A stretch of 64,000 nt of DNA from Chitinophaga varians (GTDB lineage Bacteria; Bacteroidota; Bacteroidia; Chitinophagales; Chitinophagaceae): the NCBI RefSeq assembly GCF_014529945.1, contig NZ_JACVFB010000008.1, positions 186,001-250,000 on the forward strand. The letters are read 5' to 3'. Under the pieces are notes generated by a model that had not been told where the DNA came from, did no database searches, and was given only the letters and a program-made list of their open reading frames with translations. How positions within the stretch are numbered: position 1 is the stretch's first letter; the number at the start of each line of letters is the position of its first letter. Positions 7,677 to 16,023 of the stretch are shown one piece after another. Made by a program: the position numbers and the translations under genes.

Positions 7677-9191
7677 TTATTGTGCCGTTCCGGTGAACGT
7701 AATAACGCTGGTAGGTGGTACTACCACTACAAAGCTACCATCAGCCTGTGCGGGCACCGGTGCGCTTTGCTGCCAGTGAGCAGTGGTGTTATCAGCAGTC
7801 AGATAAGAAGTGACCTGGCTGCTGGCAAAACCTGCCAACTTAAGGCGGGTGCGGGTTTCAGCGCCACCGGGGTTCACTATCACTACGCTGAATTTGCCGG
7901 TAACCGGATCTTTCCAGGCAGACACTTTCAGGGTGGAGTTGTTGGCCAGTGCGGAGTTAAAACGATAATAACCGGCATGTACGAATCTGGAGTATTGTCC
8001 CATTACGTCATAGGTTTTGGGATAATCCAGTGAGCCGTCACCGTTGGTGCAGATCAGGGATTCGTTGTTACGGATAGCCAGCATACCTAACCAATACACA
8101 TAGGCGTTCACGTTACACTCTGCGAGGAACTTGTGCATGTTAATGGCAAGCTTCAAACCGCCGGTCATGGTAGCATCGTATACGCCACTGTCGTCACAGG
8201 CTTCTGTTACCCAGGTAGGCCGGTTGCCGGTAGCATAATTCCATGTTTGCGGATTGGGGTTCAGCCCGCGTTTGCCGAGGATGAGGTCTCCGATTTCCAC
8301 ATAGCCGTGACCAGCGAGGATGTCCACATTGCTTTTGTCCATCCCCGACAGGAAGCTGTTGGCCGTGCCCCAGGCGGCATTTTCGGAAGAGATGATTTTC
8401 ACGGAGTTCAGTCCTTTAGCATTTAACGCAGGACGGAGGTTGTTGGTAATAAATTGTCCCAGATGTGAAGCGGTCCAATAGGAAGCCGGCCAGTCGGAGA
8501 ACACGTTCTCCGGCTCATTGCTCGGGGATACCGCGTAGAAGTTAATGCCTTCGTTCTGGTGCGATTTGGTGAAGCCGGCCACATAGTTGGCGAAGTCGGT
8601 GGAGCAGCAGCTGTAGTTAAGACCGTTGAAGTTTTTAGCGCTCTCCTGAGAGGTGTTGTTTTTCATCGACAGCGGCGGTGTCCAGGTGCTGGCGATCATA
8701 ATGGGTACCTGATAGCGCTCTTTCAGTTTCTTCAGTATCCAGAGTTGCGCCAGCTGCGCTTTCTGGTTGGTGTTGAGTGCCTGATAGACGGTGCTGGCAG
8801 CGTCCATGTCGATGGTGGTACCTGCCGGCTGAATGGTGACCGTGCCGGTAGTTTTGTCGAACGGATAGTGGTACATCACTTCACCACGGACGATGTTCAG
8901 CTGCAGGCCGTCGGTGCCCCAGAGCTGCTGCATGATGCTGTCACGTTTGGGTGACTCAAAGAAAGGTGTAGCGCGGCCGGCAAAAGCGCCGAAGCCTTCG
9001 ATGCGCTGATAGGTGGTGCCCCAGTTCAGGGTGATGTTGGCAGTGTCGGTGCTGACTGCGGCAGCGACCACCTGATTAGAGAGTTTACCGTCGGCAGCGG
9101 TTTTCAGATCGTCCCGCATATTTTTGGAACATGCGGAGGCCAATACCATGGCCAGCAAGGACAAGGAAATTCCTGGCAGATTTTTTTTCAT
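7677..9191 (-). CDS. Glycoside hydrolase family 30 lipoprotein
   Basis: A 504-residue lipoprotein: the lipobox LASAC puts the lipidated cysteine at residue 21, so it is membrane-anchored and possibly surface-exposed. The catalytic (beta/alpha)8 domain has the acid/base in SPSNEPE (Glu226) and the nucleophile in WVTEACDD (Glu330). A C-terminal beta-sandwich, usual in GH30, spans about residues 410-504. GH30 includes beta-1,6-glucanases, xylanases and glucosylceramidases, and the subfamily cannot be settled by eye. The divergent GH16 neighbour makes beta-glucan the more likely substrate class, which is inference. Confidence 0.88.
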   Translation of the reverse strand: MKKNLPGISLSLLAMVLASACSKNMRDDLKTAADGKLSNQVVAAAVSTDTANITLNWGTTYQRIEGFGAFAGRATPFFESPKRDSIMQQLWGTDGLQLNIVRGEVMYHYPFDKTTGTVTIQPAGTTIDMDAASTVYQALNTNQKAQLAQLWILKKLKERYQVPIMIASTWTPPLSMKNNTSQESAKNFNGLNYSCCSTDFANYVAGFTKSHQNEGINFYAVSPSNEPENVFSDWPASYWTASHLGQFITNNLRPALNAKGLNSVKIISSENAAWGTANSFLSGMDKSNVDILAGHGYVEIGDLILGKRGLNPNPQTWNYATGNRPTWVTEACDDSGVYDATMTGGLKLAINMHKFLAECNVNAYVYWLGMLAIRNNESLICTNGDGSLDYPKTYDVMGQYSRFVHAGYYRFNSALANNSTLKVSAWKDPVTGKFSVVIVNPGGAETRTRLKLAGFASSQVTSYLTADNTTAHWQQSAPVPAQADGSFVVVVPPTSVITFTGTAQ

Positions 9192-9250
9192 TGTTACGAG
9201 GGTTTGGGTTTTATGGAAATAGGGTAAAGCGCATTATAAGTTTAAAATAT

Positions 9251-9366
9251 CTATACTTTTCCAAAAGTTGTCCACTGGCACCGACAGTCAAAACACAGGT
9301 ATCTATCTGCTTCTTTCCTAAAAATAGTGATTATTTTAGTTAACAAAAACTATACTTTTACAAAAA
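9251..9366. promoter_or_regulatory. Two copies of a 16-bp direct repeat between the GH30 and GH16 genes
   Basis: CTATACTTTTnCAAAA occurs at 9251-9266 and again at 9350-9365, 99 bp apart, in the 220-bp divergent intergenic region. The only difference is the n (C, then A). The repeats could be paired regulator sites for the two glycosidase genes or -7-like promoter elements (TATACTTT). Confidence 0.45.
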
Positions 9367-9411
9367 CAGGCACTCATAACACAAAATTAATAGCCCTGAT
9401 AAATGTGAACC

Positions 9412-10239
9412 ATGAAATACATTCTTTTACTCTCCGCATTGCTGGCCGGTTTGTCGGCATGTAACACCTCGCGGCCCGCTACAGCGAAGCAGCAGCACTT
9501 GTATATACAGCCGGAAGGCCGCGCCCAACTATCATGGCAACTGGTATGGGAAGATAACTTCAACGGCTCTACGCTGGACACGACCAAATGGACACGTATC
9601 CCGCCCAATCACGCCGACTGGGGCAAACATATGACCAGCGACGACCGCTGCTACGCCCTGAAAGACGGAAAGCTGTACCTCCGTGGCATCCATAATCCCG
9701 ACACGACCAAAGACCCCAGGCCTTTCCTTACCGGCGGCATCTGGAGCAAAGGGAAATTCGCTTTCCAGTACGGGAAAGTAGAAATCCGTGCGAAACTGGA
9801 ATGCGCGCAGGGCGCCTGGCCCGCCATCTGGATGCTGGCAGAAAACAATAAATACGGCGCCTATCCCCGCAACGGCGAGATAGACATCATGGAACATCTT
9901 AACTATGACAGCATCATCTATCAGACTACGCACTCCTATTATACACTCGACCTGAAACAGACAGAAAAACCGCCCCACGGCGGCAAAGCAGCCCTGCGTA
10001 ATGGCGAATTCAATGTCTTCGGCATCTCCTGGACCCCGGATAAAATTGTTTTCCTCGTCAATGGAAAAGAAACTTTCACCTATCCCCGTGTGGAAGGCGT
10101 AGATCCTTCCCAGTGGCCTTATGATCAACCCTTTTATCTGTTGATAGACCAGCAGCTGGGCGGCAACTGGGTGGGTAAAGTGAATCCGAAAGACCTGCCG
10201 GTGCAGATGATCGTGGATTGGGTGAAGGTGTATCAATGA
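9412..10239 (+). CDS. Glycoside hydrolase family 16 lipoprotein (laminarinase-like)
   Basis: A 275-residue lipoprotein with lipobox LSAC (Cys17). The jelly-roll catalytic domain covers about residues 38-275. It carries GEIDIMEH, the ExDxxE signature, with nucleophile Glu156, Asp158 and acid/base Glu161. The preceding GAWPAIWML and the downstream HSYYTLDL / SWTPDKIVFLVNG segments are typical of GH16 beta-1,3- or mixed-linkage glucanases. The enzyme probably cleaves beta-glucan at the cell surface or in the periplasm. It is transcribed away from the GH30 gene and ends at a strong terminator. The exact linkage cut is inferred from the family only. Confidence 0.9.
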   Translation: MKYILLLSALLAGLSACNTSRPATAKQQHLYIQPEGRAQLSWQLVWEDNFNGSTLDTTKWTRIPPNHADWGKHMTSDDRCYALKDGKLYLRGIHNPDTTKDPRPFLTGGIWSKGKFAFQYGKVEIRAKLECAQGAWPAIWMLAENNKYGAYPRNGEIDIMEHLNYDSIIYQTTHSYYTLDLKQTEKPPHGGKAALRNGEFNVFGISWTPDKIVFLVNGKETFTYPRVEGVDPSQWPYDQPFYLLIDQQLGGNWVGKVNPKDLPVQMIVDWVKVYQ

Positions 10240-10258
10240 TGTAATCAACATATTAAAC

Positions 10259-10296
10259 AAAAAGGTCAGGGCACTCCACCCTGACCTTTTTGTTTT
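10259..10296 (+). terminator. Rho-independent terminator after the GH16 gene
   Basis: An 11-bp stem (10261-10271 with 10279-10289, 7-base loop) ends in a T run. It lies 20 bp beyond the GH16 stop. Confidence 0.85.
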
Positions 10297-10336
10297 TTAG
10301 CCTTCGGCAGATGAATACCTGCGTTTTTAATTTTTT

Positions 10337-10367
10337 TTGGTGGATAAAAATTCCCGAATTAATTTTG
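10337..10367 (+). promoter_or_regulatory. Bacteroidota promoter for the marR operon
   Basis: TTG at 10337-10339 and TAATTTTG at 10360-10367 are separated by 20 bases, a near-ideal TTG-N19-TAnnTTTG promoter. An imperfect palindrome at 10372-10390 (GTAAACTTATTAATTTAAC) overlaps the expected transcription start and is a plausible MarR operator for autoregulation. Confidence 0.6.
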
Positions 10368-10415
10368 TAAGGTAAACTTATTAATTTAACTACATAAAAT
10401 CACTTTATATATAAC

Positions 10416-10844
10416 ATGGACAATTTCGCTACCGCCTCGTCCCTGCGTCTTAGTATTTCCAACCTCAACAAGCGGCTGCGCAAGCAGGTATACTCTACAG
10501 AAGGATTCTCGCTCAGCGAGTTGTCCACGCTGTCCTATGTATATCAACAGGGTGCTATGTTTCCGTCTGAACTGGCAGAGCTGGTAAAGGTAAAAAACCA
10601 GTCCATGTCACAGATACTCAATACGCTGGAAGCCGGGGGACTCATCACCCGCACACAATCGCCGGAAGACAAACGTAAGATGAGCGTGACCATCACCCCC
10701 AAAGGAAAAAAAATGGTAGAGAAGACACGGCATGAACGGGACGAATGGCTGGCGGAAGCCATTGATCAGACATTATCCAGAGAAGAGAAAAAATTGCTGA
10801 CGGCGGTACTGCCGCTGCTCAACAAAATTGCAGACTATAAATAA
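10416..10844 (+). CDS. MarR family transcriptional regulator
   Basis: A 142-residue winged-helix regulator. The DNA-binding region runs about residues 40-90: FPSELAELVKVKNQSMSQILNTLEAGGLITR is the helix-turn-helix and EDKRKMSVTITPKG is the wing. MarR proteins bind palindromes as dimers and often control neighbouring efflux genes. It is the first gene of an apparent operon with the isochorismatase-like gene (9-bp gap) and the MFS transporter, so it probably regulates them in response to a small aromatic or toxic ligand. The ligand is unknown. Confidence 0.9.
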   Translation: MDNFATASSLRLSISNLNKRLRKQVYSTEGFSLSELSTLSYVYQQGAMFPSELAELVKVKNQSMSQILNTLEAGGLITRTQSPEDKRKMSVTITPKGKKMVEKTRHERDEWLAEAIDQTLSREEKKLLTAVLPLLNKIADYK

Positions 10845-10853
10845 AACGGAAAC

Positions 10854-11462
10854 ATGATTACAAGTATCGACAAAAACACCGCCCTGGTGCTGATCGACCT
10901 GCAGATGGGCGTCTATGGGCGTCCAACCGCCCATCCGGCGAAAGACATTATTCATCACGCTGCACAGCTGGCTGCTGGCTTCCGCAAAGCAAGCCTGCCC
11001 GTGGTAGTGGTCAACGTAAACCCCATAGGCTCCCCTGCCATGCTGGTGCGGGCCGATGTCGACAATGGCCTGCCTAAAGAACCGGCTGCCCAACAGCAAC
11101 AACTCGAAGCCATGAAGGCCGCCGGCTTCTTCGACATCGCTCCGGAAATCAACGTGCAACCGGAAGACATCCGCATTACCAAAGGCACCTGGAGCGCCTT
11201 TCCGAATACGCCACTGCTGGGCATCCTGCGCGAGAAAAACATTACCAATATTGTACTCGCCGGCGTCTCCACCAGTGTGGGTGTAGAAGGCACCGCCAGA
11301 AGCGCTAACGAAAACGGATTCAATATCACCTTTGCCACCGACGCCATGACAGACCTGCAACTGGCCTGCCACGAATACAGCCTGAAATATATCCTCCCTC
11401 GTATCGGTGAAACAGGTACCACCGCAGATATCCTGCATCATCTGAGCTTACGTGAAAAATAA
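10854..11462 (+). CDS. Isochorismatase-like hydrolase family protein, Gly at the usual Cys position
   Basis: A 202-residue cytoplasmic protein. ALVLIDLQMGVYG near the N-terminus holds the conserved Asp, and RITKGTWSAFPNTPL holds the conserved Lys. The segment that in cysteine hydrolases reads like TDxCVxxTA is here STSVGVEGTA, with Gly where the nucleophilic Cys should be. True isochorismatases such as EntB also lack that cysteine, so an isochorismatase-like reaction or a non-cysteine mechanism is possible, as is loss of activity. It is the middle gene of the marR operon and overlaps the next gene by 11 bp. Confidence 0.85.
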   Translation: MITSIDKNTALVLIDLQMGVYGRPTAHPAKDIIHHAAQLAAGFRKASLPVVVVNVNPIGSPAMLVRADVDNGLPKEPAAQQQQLEAMKAAGFFDIAPEINVQPEDIRITKGTWSAFPNTPLLGILREKNITNIVLAGVSTSVGVEGTARSANENGFNITFATDAMTDLQLACHEYSLKYILPRIGETGTTADILHHLSLREK

Positions 11463-12816
11463 AGAACGTATATCCGTCAGGTTTATCACGCCACTGGTGC
11501 TGGGCACCATGATGAACCCGCTCAACTCCACCATGCTGGCCACGGCGCTGACCACCATCTGTCAGTCTTTTGGCCGTAATATCAGTGACGGCGCGCTGTT
11601 GATCACACCATTATATCTCACCTCCACCATCGGGCAACCGCTCATGGGAAGGCTGGCTGATTTGTACAGCCCTAAAAAGGTGAACCAGCTGGGGTTCCTG
11701 CTGGTGCTGCTAGCGGGCATTACCGGCACCGTAGCGCCTACTTTCGACTGGCTCATCGTGTCCCGTGTTTTATTGGGCCTGGGCACTTCCGCCGCCTACC
11801 CTTCTGCTATTGCGCTGGTCAACAGAAAATACGCCGAAGCCGGCGAACCCGTGCCCGGCGGCGTACTGGGCATCATTGCGGTATCGGGCCTGGGCAGTAT
11901 GGTACTGGGTCCTGTATTGGGTGGCTTACTATCGCAGACGTTTGGCTGGAAAGGTATATTCTTCATCAACATCCCATGGGTATTGATATCACTGTGGCTG
12001 GCGCGTGCGTTGCCAGACACGCCAGCCACAGTGCCGGTCAGTATCAGGGAACTGCCGCAGAAACTGGACATCATGGGCATCCTCCTGTTCAGCGGCATGT
12101 TGCTCAACCTGCTGTTGTTACTGCTGCATCGTTCGTTCTCACCGGGAGGTACGTTGTTGTTAGTCGTGTTGCTATTACTGCTCATCCTCTGGGAACGAAG
12201 ACAAGCCAGTCCATTCATTGACGTGCGTTTATTTGTGCAACAACCATCGCTGCTATTGGTGTACCTGAGTGCGATGGCCACCAGTTATGTGATGTACCTG
12301 ATGTTGTTTTCGCTGCCACAGTGGATGGAAAGTGTAAAACAGATCTCGCCTGCACGTACCGGCCTTTTGTTACTGCCGATGTCGTTGGTGTCCGCGGCGG
12401 CAGGCCTACTCATCTCCCGGCACAACAGCCTGCTGGTAAAAAACGTGGCCGGCATTGGTTGTATGATCGTTGCCTGTATGGCGTTGTTCTTCGTTCACGC
12501 CAGCATGCCGATGTACCTGTTGATCGGCATTACGGTGCTGGTAGGCCTGTCCACCGGCATCAATCCTATTGCCAACCAGGCATGGCTACACGAAGAAGCG
12601 CCAGCCGGACGTACCGGCGTTTCGTTTGGGCTTTACCGTACTTTCGGTTATATCGGTGCCATCGTTTCCGGATCACAAATGAAAACACTCTATCATCAGG
12701 GGGTAACAGACAGCAGTTTTCATACCGTGGTATGGTTTACCACCGCCAGCTGTGTGTTGATGGTACTGCTGCTATTACCGACTATCGGCCGCAAAAGGGA
12801 GCTGTCATTGCGGTAA
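11452..12816 (+). CDS. MFS drug-efflux-type transporter
   Basis: A 454-residue integral membrane protein with about 12-14 hydrophobic helices. MGRLADLYSPKKV after the second helix matches the major-facilitator loop signature (GxLaDrxGrkxx). The profile resembles drug:H+ antiporters of the EmrB/QacA type. The start used is GTG at 11452, overlapping the end of the isochorismatase-like gene, which indicates translational coupling. Position behind a MarR regulator suggests export of the compound that the regulator senses. Substrate unknown. Confidence 0.88.
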   Translation: MKNKERISVRFITPLVLGTMMNPLNSTMLATALTTICQSFGRNISDGALLITPLYLTSTIGQPLMGRLADLYSPKKVNQLGFLLVLLAGITGTVAPTFDWLIVSRVLLGLGTSAAYPSAIALVNRKYAEAGEPVPGGVLGIIAVSGLGSMVLGPVLGGLLSQTFGWKGIFFINIPWVLISLWLARALPDTPATVPVSIRELPQKLDIMGILLFSGMLLNLLLLLLHRSFSPGGTLLLVVLLLLLILWERRQASPFIDVRLFVQQPSLLLVYLSAMATSYVMYLMLFSLPQWMESVKQISPARTGLLLLPMSLVSAAAGLLISRHNSLLVKNVAGIGCMIVACMALFFVHASMPMYLLIGITVLVGLSTGINPIANQAWLHEEAPAGRTGVSFGLYRTFGYIGAIVSGSQMKTLYHQGVTDSSFHTVVWFTTASCVLMVLLLLPTIGRKRELSLR

Positions 12817-12864
12817 TCATTTATTTTCGTTAGTTTGGCGGCAATCAATCATGATCCTGATAAG

Positions 12865-13575
12865 ATGAAGCGAAACATTACCCTGGTTGTTTGGTTACCC
12901 GCCATATACCTGATGACAGCCACCGGCTGCCATAGCCGCCCGGAAAATACCGGCACTAACGATACCGTACAAACGACAGTTCCCGAACCCGTGGACACGC
13001 CAGGCGTAGCACCAGCTGCCGCCATCCCTGACGGCCCAACACTTTACAACGTATTTATCTGCGCGGCCACCGGCGATCTCAACAAAGACAATATCAGCGA
13101 CTCCGTTGTGGTGATGCACGATACCACCTCCGCCCAACAGCCTTATCGCCTCCAGGTGCTGTTTGGCCGGCCCGATGGCCAACATCAACTGGCGGCGACC
13201 TCTGAAACGGCGATACTACCGGATGGTGGCGAAGGCGCCCATGACGCCATCACCCTCGACTCTGTCCTTGTTAGCAAAGGCGTGCTGACCGTGCGGATAT
13301 CGTTGTTGCGCGGCATGGCGGAGTACCTTTACCGCTACCAACATCAGCGCTTTGAATTAATCGGTTACAGCCGTAATGAATCCGATGGTCAGGGCCTGAT
13401 CGTCAGCGAACAGTACAACCTCTCTACCGGTCGTTACACCCGGAGCACGGAGGCTTATGACGGAGAAGACAGGCCCACCGAACATACAGACACCATCATT
13501 CCTATCCGGCCGCTGCCGGTGATGGACACGCTGGTGCCATTTGAAACCTATCACGCCAAATACATCCTGTTCTAA
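12865..13575 (+). CDS. Hypothetical lipoprotein
   Basis: A 236-residue protein starting at the ATG at 12865. A longer frame from a TTG 30 bp upstream is less likely because the signal peptide begins at this ATG. The N-terminus MKRNITLVVWLPAIYLMTATGC has a lipobox-like TATGC. The rest is a low-complexity Thr/Pro linker followed by a soluble domain with NVFICAATGDLNKDNISDSVVVM, which resembles a calcium-binding or VCBS-like dockerin-type loop. No family was recognised. It stands alone 48 bp after the MFS gene, which could reflect read-through. Confidence 0.7.
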   Translation: MKRNITLVVWLPAIYLMTATGCHSRPENTGTNDTVQTTVPEPVDTPGVAPAAAIPDGPTLYNVFICAATGDLNKDNISDSVVVMHDTTSAQQPYRLQVLFGRPDGQHQLAATSETAILPDGGEGAHDAITLDSVLVSKGVLTVRISLLRGMAEYLYRYQHQRFELIGYSRNESDGQGLIVSEQYNLSTGRYTRSTEAYDGEDRPTEHTDTIIPIRPLPVMDTLVPFETYHAKYILF

Positions 13576-13618
13576 GGTTTTGACGGATTCACACCCGGTG
13601 AAAAATGTTATTAACCTG

Positions 13619-13626
13619 TAAGTTTG
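13619..13626 (+). promoter_or_regulatory. Putative -7 box before the RibD-C protein gene
   Basis: TAAGTTTG matches TAnnTTTG and lies 25 bp before the ATG at 13652. No clear -33 TTG was seen. Confidence 0.4.
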
Positions 13627-13651
13627 TATCAGCATCCTCAAAAACATAACC

Positions 13652-14224
13652 ATGAGAAAGCTGATACTTCAGATGCAGGTGAGTGTAGACGGCTTTGTGG
13701 CCGATGCACACGGCAATACCGGCTGGCTGGTCAGTGAATGGGACCAACCCCTGAAAGATTATGTACTGGCCCTTACCGCACGGGTAGACCTCATTTTGAT
13801 AGGCCGCAAACTGGCCCACCAGTTCATTCCTGCATGGACAGCCCGTGCCGGTGATCCCGATATCGCCGACGAATATACGCATCGTATGAATGATCTCGAC
13901 AAAGTGGTCTTCTCCCGTACACAAACAGAACATGGCTGGAAAAACACCGTCCTCGTCAACGAAAACCTGACCGAAGAAGTGGCCCGGCTAAAAAAATCCC
14001 CCGGAGGGGATATCATCACCTACGGGGGAAGTAGTTTCGCTGCCAGCCTCATACAGGAACATCTCATCGACGAGTTTCATCTGTTTGTTAATCCCATGGC
14101 TATCGGCAAAGGCCTGCCTATCTTTCATCAGCTGCACCAGCAGTTGCCCGTAAAGCTGGTCAGCGCTACCTCATTTTCCTGCGGTATCGTGGTCCTTTTT
14201 TATCAACCCCAATACCGCCGGTAG
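13652..14224 (+). CDS. Dihydrofolate reductase family protein (RibD C-terminal-like)
   Basis: A 190-residue cytoplasmic protein. It starts with the family pattern MRKLILQMQVSVDGFVAD and contains LILIGRKLAHQF and GDIITYGGSSFAASL, the NADPH-binding part of the RibD-C/DHFR fold. The closing IDEFHLFVNPMAIGKGLPIF is also typical. These stand-alone proteins are common in Bacteroidota, and their substrate is usually unknown. The last 54 bp overlap the 3' end of the S41 peptidase gene on the other strand. A second member lies at 18074-18682. Confidence 0.85.
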   Translation: MRKLILQMQVSVDGFVADAHGNTGWLVSEWDQPLKDYVLALTARVDLILIGRKLAHQFIPAWTARAGDPDIADEYTHRMNDLDKVVFSRTQTEHGWKNTVLVNENLTEEVARLKKSPGGDIITYGGSSFAASLIQEHLIDEFHLFVNPMAIGKGLPIFHQLHQQLPVKLVSATSFSCGIVVLFYQPQYRR

Positions 14225-15151
14225 GTCCTCTTCCCTGTTGGCCGTCGCTATATCAGGCTGAACGCCCGTCAGCTCCCAGCTATGGTCTGTGCCCGGAAAC
14301 ACCGGCGCCGCAACAGACACCGACAACAGGAAGCGATCGTTCGCCGGAAAAATATCATTCATATGCGCCCCGCCCGCTGATCGCTGTCCTACTATCACCG
14401 CCCGTTTCAGGTGTTGCAGTTCAAAAGCGATGGCTTCTGCCGCGGAGGCAGTACGATTATTCACCAGGATGTACAACGGCTTCTCATAAGGTTTTGTATC
14501 GCTCAGCGTGGCTGCTTTCATCACCTCATTTTTTCCATCGCGACTTTTCACTTCCAGCAACGGCGTACCGTCTTTTACAAAATATCCTTCCACCACCATA
14601 CCGATAGCGCTGCCACCGCCACCATTGTCGCGCAGGTCCAGTATCAACGCTTTGGTGTGCTGCACAAATGTCATCGCCGCTTTGAGCACGTCCACACTAT
14701 TGGGCGACAGGTTAATCTCCGACAGGCGGATGTATCCGACAGTACCCGGTAATATCTTCACCTCCATAAAACCGAAATTCATGTTGACGGCCCTTTCGTC
14801 GTAATGAAACGGGTCTTTGGCGCTGTCGCCCTTTGCCGGTGGTGCTTTCAGCTCTTTTATCATTTCCGGGTTGTAACGCAGATATACGTGGCCGTCTTTC
14901 ACCGTTTTACGCAGGAGACTGGTGACGGCTCTGGCGAAAACGTCCACACTGTCCGTTCCCTGCGTCAGTTGTTGCTCCTGCTGCAGCAAAGCAGCGGCCA
15001 GCGTTTTGCCTTTGTCAGGATATACATAGTGTTGTTCCAGCAGCTGTGCCGACTGGCGGAGCACTGCCTGTTTTTCAGCGGGAGTGACCATCTGACCATA
15101 GGCGGTTGACAGGCACAGGCTAAGTGCCATGAGGCCATACCATTTTTTCAT
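14171..15151 (-). CDS. S41 family peptidase, exported
   Basis: 326 residues from the ATG at 15151, chosen over a start seven codons upstream because it opens the signal peptide (ending TAYGQ, residue 20). VGYIRLSEI and ALILDLRDNGGGG (about 138-180) are the S41 core, and NNRTASAAEA near residue 236 holds the catalytic serine. The absence of a clear PDZ domain and the IRBP/tricorn-like layout suggest the smaller periplasmic S41 type, not a CtpA-type processing protease. It probably cleaves peptides or misfolded proteins in the periplasm. Its 3' end overlaps the convergent RibD-C gene by 54 bp. Confidence 0.88.
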   Translation of the reverse strand: MKKWYGLMALSLCLSTAYGQMVTPAEKQAVLRQSAQLLEQHYVYPDKGKTLAAALLQQEQQLTQGTDSVDVFARAVTSLLRKTVKDGHVYLRYNPEMIKELKAPPAKGDSAKDPFHYDERAVNMNFGFMEVKILPGTVGYIRLSEINLSPNSVDVLKAAMTFVQHTKALILDLRDNGGGGSAIGMVVEGYFVKDGTPLLEVKSRDGKNEVMKAATLSDTKPYEKPLYILVNNRTASAAEAIAFELQHLKRAVIVGQRSAGGAHMNDIFPANDRFLLSVSVAAPVFPGTDHSWELTGVQPDIATANREEDLPAVLGLIKKDHDTAGK

Positions 15152-15229
15152 GTTGACATCGATTAGTATCACAAAGCTACCGTTCGGCCGACAGCCAAAA
15201 TTGCACAGGATTAGCGCGAAGGAAGAAAA

Positions 15230-16009
15230 TTACAACTTGCGGAAAGCACCGGGCAGATAGCCGGTGTATTGTTTGAAATTGCGGATAAAATGGCTCTGGT
15301 CGAAGAAGCCGCATTGCAGCGCGATAGCGGTGAGGGACTGTTTTTTATTGCGGACCAGTGCCAGTGATCTGCCTACTTTTATTTTCCGGAGATACTCCAC
15401 CATGGTGCCTTTAAAATATACCGGAAAATATTTGGAGAGCGTTACCGGATGAACACCTATTTCAGCCGCCAGCGTGTCGAGCGAAAGGGGCACGTCCCAC
15501 TGATCATGTAATAATTGCCGCAGCCGCGCCACCCATGCGGGCGTTCCTTTACCCGCCTTCAGCGGCGGTCCCCAGTGTTGCAGCAGGATGGAATGTGCCA
15601 GCGTATCATGGCCTGGCACCAGGGTGCATTCCTTGTATAACTTCAGAATGGCCAGTTGCAGGTCGTGCTCCGGCAGGCTGTCCCAGGTGGATGCTGACAG
15701 GCCATAAGCCGTCAAAAAGGCGGGCTCTATTTCGAGATTGAGGTTACGGGAGGGGTGCAGCGTTTGCAGGTTGCGGTGTTCTTCTCCCGATGCATAGCGG
15801 ACCAGCTTACCCGGCAGCACCTCCTGCCGGCTAAAGCGACGATGTTCCAGGTTGCCGCCTTCCAGCGCTAAAGAACAGTGTGGATTGGCGTGGTGGTGCC
15901 ATTCTTCCGACACCGCTGCGTGGTATACTGTTTCCGATAAGATGATGCCGGAAAGATGATAATTGACTTTGTTTTTACCCAGAAAAGTGCCGCTGCCCAG
16001 TTGTTCCAT
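15230..16009 (-). CDS. AraC family transcriptional regulator
   Basis: A 259-residue regulator. The N-terminal half is a cupin-like sensing domain (HHHANPHCSLALEGGNLEHRR). The C-terminal ~100 residues are a double helix-turn-helix domain: LSLDTLAAEIGVHPVTLSKYF and then SLTAIALQCGFFDQSHFIRNFKQYTGYLPG. It lies next to another AraC-type gene on the same strand, 14 bp away. Target genes are unknown; the S41 peptidase and the VOC gene are nearby. Confidence 0.88.
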   Translation of the reverse strand: MEQLGSGTFLGKNKVNYHLSGIILSETVYHAAVSEEWHHHANPHCSLALEGGNLEHRRFSRQEVLPGKLVRYASGEEHRNLQTLHPSRNLNLEIEPAFLTAYGLSASTWDSLPEHDLQLAILKLYKECTLVPGHDTLAHSILLQHWGPPLKAGKGTPAWVARLRQLLHDQWDVPLSLDTLAAEIGVHPVTLSKYFPVYFKGTMVEYLRKIKVGRSLALVRNKKQSLTAIALQCGFFDQSHFIRNFKQYTGYLPGAFRKL

Positions 16010-16023
16010 GATATAACGAATGA

